In this document: positions 57,401 through 64,000 of the stretch, one piece after another
Numbering within the stretch: the first letter of the stretch is position 1
Layout of the letters: each line of letters starts with the position of its first letter
Source of the DNA: Saccopteryx bilineata
Lineage: Eukaryota > Chordata > Mammalia > Chiroptera > Emballonuridae
Reading direction: 5' to 3'
Length of the DNA: 64,000 nucleotides
Assembly (NCBI RefSeq): GCF_036850765.1
Contig: NC_089491.1
Location: 94,148,740-94,212,739, forward strand
The notes under the pieces: model-generated
The model's database searches: none
What the model was told of the DNA's origin: nothing
What the model saw: the letters and a program-made list of their open reading frames with translations, nothing else
Made by a program: the position numbers and the translations under genes

Positions 57401-58272
57401 GCTGCATCCCATAGATTCTGATATGTCGTATTGTCATTTTCATTAGTCTGTATATATCTTTTGATCTCTGCACTTATTTCTTCTTTGACCCATTCATTTT
57501 TTAAAAGTATGTTGTTTAGTTTCCACATTTTTGTGGGATTTTTTTCCTCTTTTTTGCAGTTGAATTCTAGTTTCAAGGCTTTATGATCAGAAAATATGCT
57601 TGGTACAACTTCAATTTTTCTGAATTTGCTGATGTTGTTTTTGTGGCCCAACATATGGTCAATTCTTGAGAATGATCCATGTACACTGGAGAAAAATGTA
57701 TACTCAGTCACTTTGGGATGAAATGTCCTGTAGATGTCTATCATATCCAGGTGCTCTAGTGTTTTGTTTAAGGCCACTATGTCTTTGTTGATTCTCTGTT
57801 TGGATGACCGATCTAGAGCCGTCAGCGGTGTATTGAGGTCTCCAAGTATGATTGTATTTTTGTCAGTTTTTGTTTTAAGGTCAATAAGTAGCTGTCTTAT
57901 ATATTTTGGTGCTCCTTGGTTTGGTGCATATATATTAAGAATTGTTATGTCTTCTTGATTCAATGACCCCTTAGCCATTATGAAATGGCCATTTTTGTCT
58001 CTGAGTACTTTTCCTGTCTTGTAGTCAGCATTATCCGATATGAGTATTGCTACACCTGCTTTTTTTTGGATGTTATTTGCTTGGAGTATTGTTTTCCAGC
58101 CTTTCACTTTGAATTTGTTTTTATCCTTGTTACTTAGATGAGTTTCCTGTAGGCAGCATACAGTTGGATTTTCTTTTTTAATCCATTCTGCTACTCTGTG
58201 CCTTTTTATTGGTGAGTTTAATCCGTTTACATTTAGTGTAATTATTGATACTTGTGAGTTCCCTATTGCCAT
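54448..58272 (-). pseudogene. L1 ORF2 (endonuclease/reverse transcriptase), one premature stop
   Basis: The reading frame runs 1274 codons, the normal L1 ORF2p length, broken only by TAA at 55804-55806 (codon 823, where a Tyr-like codon is expected in PKAI-FNAIPIK). In order it shows: apurinic-type endonuclease (residues 1-240; [27 protein letters not shown] and SDH near the end); a linker; reverse transcriptase with [18 protein letters not shown] and catalytic FADD at about 700-703; and the C-terminal cysteine-rich motif [17 protein letters not shown] near 1130. ORF2p normally nicks DNA and copies L1 and SINE RNA in the nucleus. This copy would stop just after the reverse transcriptase, and it lacks a promoter. 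Start chosen at [17 protein letters not shown], the usual N-terminus. Confidence 0.96.
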
Positions 58273-58502
58273 TTTATATCTTGCTTTCTGTTAGTTTCGT
58301 GTCTTGTTTGATCCTTCTCTTTCGTTTTTCTATCTTTTGTTTTTATTTGGTTGTATTCCATACATCTTTCCTCTGTTGCTATCTTTTTTATCTCATGTGC
58401 TTCTGTGGTGGTTTTTTCAATGGTGGTTACCTTTGAGTAATGAAAAGGGTCCCTACCCTGTTCATTGTAGCGAACTATTTTGTGAGTACTTTTGCACTCC
58501 AT
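58263..58502 (-). other. 79-codon open frame between L1 ORF1 and ORF2
   Basis: Starting MECKSTHKIV, this frame lies in the inter-ORF region and ends at TAG 58263-58265, overlapping the ORF2 ATG by ten bases (ATGGCAATAG). It is rich in Lys, Glu, Thr and Arg, with no known domain. It may be chance, a decayed ORF1 extension, or a small frame that helps ORF2 reinitiation. Confidence 0.4.
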
Positions 58503-58598
58503 CGTCCTTTGCTACTGTTAATCTCCGTCTTCTCCCCCTCTTTCTTTTTGTTGTTGTCACAGTTTAAATTTGGTTTTATTGTGTTCTTCTTGGAGCTT

Positions 58599-59021
58599 TT
58601 ACTTGTGGCTCTGTTTTTTTTTGTTCTTTGTATCTGATTGGAGAACCCCCTTTAGTAATTCCTGGAGTGGGGGTTTTCTGATGATAAATTCCCTCATCTT
58701 TTCTGTATCTGTGAATGTTTTTATTTCTCCTTCGTATTTGAAGGATAGCTTTGATGGGTATAGTATTCGTGGCTGAAAGTTCCTCTCTTTCAGGACTTTA
58801 AATATTGGGGTCCACTCTCTTCTAGCTTGTAGAGTTTCTGCTGAGAAATCTGATGATAATCTAATGGGCCTTCCTTTATATGTTGTATTCTTTTCCCTGG
58901 CTGCCTTGAGAATTTTTTCTTTGCTGTTGGTTTGTGTCAATTTCATTATGATATGCCTTGGAGTAGGTTTGTTGGGGTTAAGAAAACTTGGAGTTCTGTT
59001 TGCTTCTTGAACTTGAGGCAA
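58599..59021 (-). pseudogene. L1 ORF1p C-terminal fragment
   Basis: About 141 codons to the normal end of ORF1. It carries the conserved start of the C-terminal domain (TPRHIIMKL) and the KERNFQPRILYPSKLSF and FTDTEKMREFI blocks that bind RNA in L1 ORF1p. The coiled coil and RRM are missing because of the 5' truncation at about 59019, so there is no native start codon and the remnant cannot form the trimeric ORF1p. It is followed after 326 bp by ORF2. Confidence 0.92.
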
Positions 59022-59048
59022 ATTTTTTTTTCTTAAAAAAGAAACTTA

Positions 59049-59355
59049 GCCTGACCAGATGGTGGCGCAGTGGATAGAGCGTTGGATTGGGATGCAGAAG
59101 ACCCAGGTTCAAGACCCCGAGGTTGCTAGCTTGAGCACAGGCACATCTAGTTTGAGCAAAAGCTCACCAGCTTGGACCCAAGATTGCTGACTTGAGCAAG
59201 GGGTTACTCGATTTGCTGAAGGCCCACATATGAGAAAGCAATCAATGAACAACTAAGGTGTCGCAACGAAAAACTAATGATTGATGCTTCTCATTTCTCT
59301 CCTTTCCCTCTCTCTGCCTCTCTTCCTCTATTTCTATTTAAAAAAAGAAAAAAAA
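59049..59355 (+). mobile_element. tRNA-derived bat SINE, type B, in the LTR
   Basis: Head GCCTGACCAGATGGTGGCGC, GGTTCAAGACCCCGAGG, CACAGGCACATCTAGTTTGA, CACATATGAGAAAGCAATCA and ATGATTGATGCTTCTCATT, then a CT-rich tail and A-rich end. The flanks GAAACTTA and AAAACTTAA suggest its target duplication. It lies just right of the older SINE's duplicated site. Confidence 0.9.
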
Positions 59356-59479
59356 CTTAACTTTATGACCTAATTAAACTTTAGCACATCCTTAAAAATC
59401 TCATCTCCAAATGCAGTCACACTGGGCATTAGGGCTTCAACATATAAATTTGAAAGGGAACCCAATATGATCCATAACA

Positions 59480-60037
59480 CATATTCATATATACACAAAA
59501 ATTGCTTTAGTGTGATATGGTATGAAATCACCACTGCCAATGAGCTATAGCACAAAGCACAATAAGTCACCAGCACTCAAGAAATACATTTCAATATAAA
59601 CTCCTTACATAAATTATCAGATTCCTCTTTGGAACTAGAAAAGAGATGAACCTTGAAATGCTTGGATAACACAATTTTGATGAACAATCTACTTATCATT
59701 AAAGGGGATTTCTGCATGTTGCATTAGCTCATAATCATATGAAAGTATTCTTAAGACAATTTGTTATTATGACAAAGAACTACTCGAAGTCTTAACTTGT
59801 ATCATCCATTACTTGGTAATTACATCACAATAATAATTATAATGCTTACATAAAGCAGAGGCAAAATATACTGCATTGCATCTCTTTCAGGGGTTTGGGG
59901 GTCAAAAACAATGCATTATTTTTCATGCTATTGACTAATTAAAAAGAGACAGAGAGATGATGTCTTTCAAGAATTTAACTTTATAATTTTTCAGTATGGA
60001 ACTATGAAACGATGTGCCCAGATAGCATGAGATAAAG
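59480..60037. other. Unassigned non-coding sequence
   Basis: No gene or repeat recognised. Confidence 0.45.
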
Positions 60038-60048
60038 AACTTAGAAAA

Positions 60049-60261
60049 AGGTCGCTGGTAAGGTAAACTCAGCTGGCTAAAGTATCGTCCCAATACCTCA
60101 AGGTTGCCAGTTTGCTCCCAAGTCAAGACACACACAAGAATCAACCAAGGCATACATAAATAAGTAAAACAATAAACTGATATTTCCCTCTCCTTTCTCT
60201 CTCTCTAAAAAAATAAACAAATAGATAGATAAATAGATTGATTAATAAATAATCTTTAAAT
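60049..60261 (+). mobile_element. tRNA-derived SINE, degenerate, with target duplication
   Basis: A weak head (GTCGCTGGTAAGG...GCTGGCTAAAGTATCG), 'caaggttgccagtttgctccc' and a CTCTCTCTCTAAAAAAAT tail. The 11-bp flanks AACTTAGAAAA at 60038-60048 and 60262-60272 support insertion despite heavy decay. Confidence 0.75.
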
Positions 60262-60272
60262 AACTTAGAAAA

Positions 60273-60934
60273 GAGGAGATATTACAAGCTTACTGAATGA
60301 GAATGTCCTTTTGATATGATAACATCTCCCCAGATGAAAATTCTTTTATGAACAGAAAAATGAATGATATTTTATTAAAAGTAGCATGTTTTACTCAAAT
60401 TTATGTAAATTGCTTTGGAAATGAGATGTATGCTTATTTCCAAGAAATATTGTGACAAATACAAAGCAGTTGTTTATGGCTTGTAATCAGCTAAAAGGAA
60501 AGGAAAGAAAGCTGTTTGTAGAATATTTGCAAATAACTTAAAAGTACTTATAAAATAAATCATTTCGATATTTGATTTATTAGTGAAAGTCCTGAAACTG
60601 ACAGCATTTGTCTCCCTAAACGTGGTAATCAAATACATTTAACATGTTGCTGGAAGTATATTTTCCTCTGGCTCAGTTAATCTTTTTTGAGTTAACTCAT
60701 GACTTAATTATAAAACATAAGACCATCTCTACAGGTAAATTATTATAGCTAAACTATGCATGCATAAATAAAATTCTACAGCCCTACTGCCATGATTCAT
60801 CCATCTATCCATTTATTCACCCTTTAAACAACTTTGAGTATGTTGATGCCTAGATACATAATTTTCACTCATCAGATCTTTATACTTAGAACTTAGAAGC
60901 AATGGATGGTTGGCAAGAAAAAAAATGAAAAGGA
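60273..60934. other. Unassigned AT-rich non-coding sequence
   Basis: No gene or repeat recognised. Confidence 0.5.
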
Positions 60935-61470
60935 AAGCAAAGACAAGATCTGTAAGACATTCTAAGCTGTTTAGACTTTATCTTAAAGACACTGGGAAGC
61001 TGTTCAAAGATATTAAACCAGAGGGTAATACGATCAGAATTACATTTAGAAAAAAAGACCCCGGCTGCTTTGTGGACGATTAGAAGGGAGCAGGAATGGC
61101 ACTACTGACCAGCCGGGGGACACATGCCTATTGTCATGTGATACTAACTGGGACAAATGTAAGAATAGTTACAAAGAGAATCTGACAGAACTAAGAGTAG
61201 TATCTATAGAACTAGGTAGTTGATTAAATGTGTGGGATGACTCAGAGGAGTCAAAATAGTAAAAGTGAATAGCATAAATGAGAGGAAATGGCATTTACTC
61301 CACTGTAACAGGAAAGGTGTAAAAAAGTCACTGGGGAGACAAGAATATGAGGAGTCTCTTGGTCACTACAGTTATGTTTGGGGGATGAAGGTGAGGTCTT
61401 CACTGATGGAGGAGAGGAAGGAGAGACATTGGAGGTTTAGAATAAAGAATCAGGAGGTTCTATTCACAGA
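60935..61470 (-). mobile_element. L2 LINE region
   Basis: Reverse L2 order: 'tgtaagacattctaagctgtttagactttatcttaaagacactgggaagctg', 'gagggtaatacgatcagaattacatttagaaaaaaagaccccggctgctttgtgg' and 'gactcagaggagtcaaaa'. Confidence 0.6.
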
Positions 61471-62085
61471 AAACTAGAAAAGATTGCTGGCTAGCCCTGA
61501 TGGTCCAAATGAAATTAAGATAAGACTATATCTCTCAATCAAAATAAAATAGTTCATAGATTTTTTAAAAAGGCAACAATACGTAATGTAAATGCAAAAA
61601 AAAAAGATGCAAGGGAGAGTATTAATATCATATGAAGTAAAAATTACATTAAAAATTTAATATGAGGAAAAGAGACCTTTTAAATTTTCAAATAAATTTA
61701 CCATTCATAATCTAAAACATTTTGATATATTTCCCCATCATGCTGTAGGCATCGCTTTCATGTGCTCATTTCAGGCAACAAACTACTAGCATTCACTAAT
61801 CTTAGATATATCATTTCTGCTAATTTATACATATCGACCCTAAGGAAGAGGTTGTGTTCACTGAATCATATATTTTAAAGTGTTTACACAATCAGAACAT
61901 ACAGTTTTTAAAAGTATAAATTGCCAAACCATTTGTGAGAAATCTGAGACACCATAAAATAAATGTTAATGAAATAGAAGTTCACAGCAATTAGCAAGAA
62001 ACTGATACCAGAATTCATCTACATGATGAATATCAACTGAAAAAATTGAAAAGAATAATTTAAAAAAATAATAATTACTTAACCA
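61471..62085. other. Unassigned AT-rich non-coding sequence
   Basis: No gene or repeat recognised. Confidence 0.5.
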
Positions 62086-62290
62086 CTTGCTATGGGAAAG
62101 ACCATAAGAATTTGTTTTACCCGCTGAATCTTTACAAAGTTTATATAAGAAACTACTATTGTTCTCAACATTGAGCACAAGAGGCATATGAAGTTCAGAT
62201 CAGTTATGTAATTCACTAAGGGACTAGCAAAGTTACAGCTGAACTAAAATTTGAAGCCAAGAAGTCTGTCTTCAGAGCCAGGACCCAAAA
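62086..62290 (+). mobile_element. MIR SINE
   Basis: 'gctgaatctttacaaagtttatataagaaactactattgttctcaa', 'agatcagttatgtaattcactaagggactagcaaagttacagctg' and 'aagtctgtcttcagagccagga' follow the MIR order. Confidence 0.65.
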
Positions 62291-62399
62291 CCTCTATAAG
62301 GGACTGAATTCACTTACAGTAAGTTGTCACAGACCCAATTAAATACCAATGCAGACATTTGAATCAAATGAATGTATTACAGTCCTCAGCCAATAAGTG

Positions 62400-63175
62400 G
62401 GTAAGTGTTCTTTCTCTCCCATTTTCTGTTGTTAATTCTTCTTTATAGGTTTGGTAAGATTCTTCAGTGAAATCATGTGGGCATAGGGATTTCCTTTTTA
62501 GGAGTTTTTAAACTACAAAATCAGTTTCATTAATGCTATAAGATTCAGTTAGTTAATTTATAAATATAACTATTTATAGTGTTCCCTCACTATACCTTTA
62601 ATGGCTATGAGATTTGTATTGATATCCTCTGGCTCACTCCTGATACTGGTGATTTGTGTCTTCCCTCTTTATCTTTGTGACTCTTGCTAGAGGTGCATCA
62701 AATTTATTAGGTTTGTTTGTTTATGTTTCAGAGAAGCACTTTTTAGTTCCAGTTATTTTCTCTATCGCCTTCCTGTTTTCAATTTATTAATTTCTACTCT
62801 TATCTTATTTTTATTCTTTCTTTTCTACTACTTACTTTGGAATTGCTTTCTTCTTTTTCTAGTTTTATAAAGTAGAAACTTAGATTATTAATTTGAGGCA
62901 TTTTCTCTTTTCTAATGTAAATGTTTAGATTCTGCTGCATCTCAAATTTTGATACTTATTTTATTTTCATTTATTTCTATGTATTTTTTAATTCCTGGAA
63001 AATTTTTTTTTTGACTCGTGTATTATTTCAAGTGTAGTGTTTAATTTCCAAGTGTTTGTAGACATTCTTGTCTTTCTGATATTGATTTCTAGTTTCATTC
63101 CATTTTTGTCAGAGAACACATGGTACTCTGTATGGTAAATGTTTCACCACCATAACTTACAATGAAGATGATTTA
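62400..63175 (-). mobile_element. Old L1 ORF2 fragment
   Basis: Reverse of ORF2 between endonuclease and reverse transcriptase: 'ggtttggtaagattcttcagtgaaatcatgtgggc', 'gcatcaaatttattaggtttg', 'ttcttttctactacttactttggaattgc' and 'tttagattctgctgcatctcaaattttg'. It aligns with the young L1 at about 56840-57700. Many stops. Confidence 0.78.
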
Positions 63176-63387
63176 TCTAATAAATGTGTAGCTCCAGAGA
63201 AAAAGACTAGAAAACAAAATAATAGTAGAATATTTTGTTTAATATTGGCTGCATTTGATAAGAGCATTTAAAAAGAGGTAAGTATAAAAAAGAATTAACT
63301 GTTTTACAAATAGAAATAAAAAGAGATAAGAAATTTCAGAAACTTCATCATTGTTTAATGGGAAAAGATAAAGCTAAATTGGCATGT

Positions 63388-64000
63388 GGCAGCAGCAAGA
63401 TGGCGATGGAGTAGGCAAACATACCAACTCCCAGAACCAAAGCAGATTACAACTTAATTTTAAGAACCATCATCTGAAAAAACCAACTTTGAACTAAACT
63501 AAGAGGACTCTTAAACCAAGGAACACTGAAGAAACCACACCGAGACTGGTAGAAAAAGTAGAAATGCAGAGAAAGCTGCCCAGCTCCCCAAAGCAAACAG
63601 CAGCCCACAGAGATTTGCATGGTGGGAAGAGAGTTTAGCAGAGAGGGGAGGGTCCTGAGCCCCAGAACAAAGCCCCAGCCTGCAACCCCAGAGCCTAGAA
63701 GAGGCGTATGGACAGTATTTAGCTGCAAAACAAGTCAAGATACTGTTTGTGAGAGACAGTTTTCTCAGACCCAGGATTCTTCTTTAAGGGACCAAGCAGA
63801 AAACCTCTCTCACAACCACCCACCGGGGCTCTGGGAGATGGGAAGAGAGGAGAGGACTGAAATAGCAGGAAAAGAGTGTAATCTAGGAGGCACAGGAAGA
63901 AACACTTTGAGGGACAGCAACCCAAACCCCTGGGCTGAGTCACTCCCCAAATCTGAAGTGAATATTTCCCCTGGGACCAGAAATACTAACAAAGGGAAGC
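63388..64000 (+). mobile_element. L1 5' UTR, start of a longer element running off the window
   Basis: Starting GGCAGCAGCAAGATGGCGAT, this is GC-richer than its surroundings and follows the L1 5'-UTR pattern: 'tcccagaaccaaagcagattacaacttaattttaagaac', 'gactggtagaaaaag', GGGAAGAGAGTTTAGCAGAG, CCCCAGCCTGCAACCCCAGA. It is the internal promoter region, in the plus orientation. ORF1 would lie beyond the right edge, so completeness cannot be judged. Reverse frames across it (63447-63992) are incidental. Confidence 0.8.
63397..63404 (+). promoter_or_regulatory. YY1-type site at the L1 5' end
   Basis: AAGATGGC about 10 bp inside the element start. In human L1 a YY1 site in the same position directs transcription to start at the first base; by analogy this would do the same. 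Confidence 0.6.

Larger units (their letters stand above)
54178..59019 (-). mobile_element. Young 4.8-kb L1, 5'-truncated in ORF1
   Basis: In element order on the minus strand: last part of ORF1 (59021-58599), a 326-bp inter-ORF region, ORF2 (58272-54448), 3' UTR, polyadenylation signal (complement TTTATT at 54215-54220) and A tail. A candidate 15-bp target duplication, three A, nine T, then CTT, occurs at 54163-54177 and 59020-59034. It is low-complexity but consistent with L1 endonuclease preference. The L1 sits in the A-rich tail of the SINE at 54001. The 5' UTR and most of ORF1 are missing. Confidence 0.96.
53741..59479 (-). mobile_element. MaLR-type LTR split by a SINE-L1-SINE stack
   Basis: The left piece (53741-54000) has 'gggtggcttaaacaata', 'gttcaagatcaaggtgttg', GTGTCTTCACATGGACC and 'ctcttcttataaggac'. 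The right piece (about 59356-59479) continues with 'ttatgacctaattaaac', 'catctccaaatgcagtcacactgggcattagggcttcaacatata' and ends CCATAACA. These are consecutive parts of an MLT1/MST-type ERVL-MaLR LTR on the minus strand; its TG terminus is at 59479. About 5.35 kb of younger elements were inserted between them. Confidence 0.85.

Noticed and set aside
63447..63992. Overlapping reverse frames near the right edge
   Set aside because: They lie antisense to an L1 5' UTR; GC-rich non-coding sequence gives long frames by chance.
1..64000. Host protein-coding gene or conserved multi-exon structure
   Set aside because: No frame showed a recognisable cellular protein domain; short exons cannot be excluded by eye but none can be supported.

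Overview
This is nuclear DNA from a placental mammal, almost certainly a bat. It is AT-rich, has no bacterial-type gene organisation, and is filled with retrotransposons and DNA transposons. The bat call rests on many tRNA-headed SINEs of the type I associate with Chiroptera: heads reading GGTTGGCTCAGTGGTAGAGC or GTGGCGCAGTGGATAAAGC, with tails ending CTTCAGAAAAA, CTCTAAAAAT or CTCTGTAAAAA. They resemble the rhinolophoid Rhin-1 group. That name is from memory and an emballonurid or other family is not excluded. I found no host protein-coding exon, rRNA, genuine tRNA gene or CRISPR array. The window is best read as an intergenic or deep intronic gene desert, and the only long reading frames belong to transposable elements.

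Layout. 1-4.2 kb holds old L1 3' ends, a MIR and an old SINE. 4.2-18.7 kb holds four probable solo LTRs (4261-4975, 10789-11552, 14814-15304, 18247-18659), several SINEs, an old L1 (15.7-16.9 kb) and a hAT MITE inserted in a SINE (17301-17633). 18.7-27.7 kb is mostly quiet, with a second hAT family (22722-23035), two adjacent SINEs and a degenerate L1-like AT-rich tract. 27.7-29.0 kb is a very young 5'-truncated L1. 29.3 kb is an 18-bp minisatellite. 32.2-32.8 kb is a mariner with about 108-bp terminal repeats and an internally deleted transposase. 34-41.5 kb holds SINEs and L2 fragments. 41.5-45.4 kb contains nothing I can name. 45.6-52.0 kb has old L1, MIR and MaLR pieces with nested SINEs and another hAT MITE (49920-50249).

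53.7-59.5 kb is the most informative block. An old MaLR LTR is split by a SINE, by a 4.8-kb L1 whose ORF2 is open for about 1274 codons apart from one stop, and by a second SINE. 60.9-63.2 kb is L2, MIR and old L1. At 63388 a new L1 begins with its 5' UTR and a YY1-type site and runs off the right edge.

How parts relate. L1 supplies the retrotransposition machinery; the SINEs and L1 copies carry A-rich tails and 9-16 bp target duplications expected of L1-driven insertion. The hAT and mariner copies carry 8-bp and TA duplications and encode no complete transposase, so they must have been mobilised in trans. Family names (L1, L2, MIR, MaLR, hAT, mariner) are from recognition of sequence features, not a database search.
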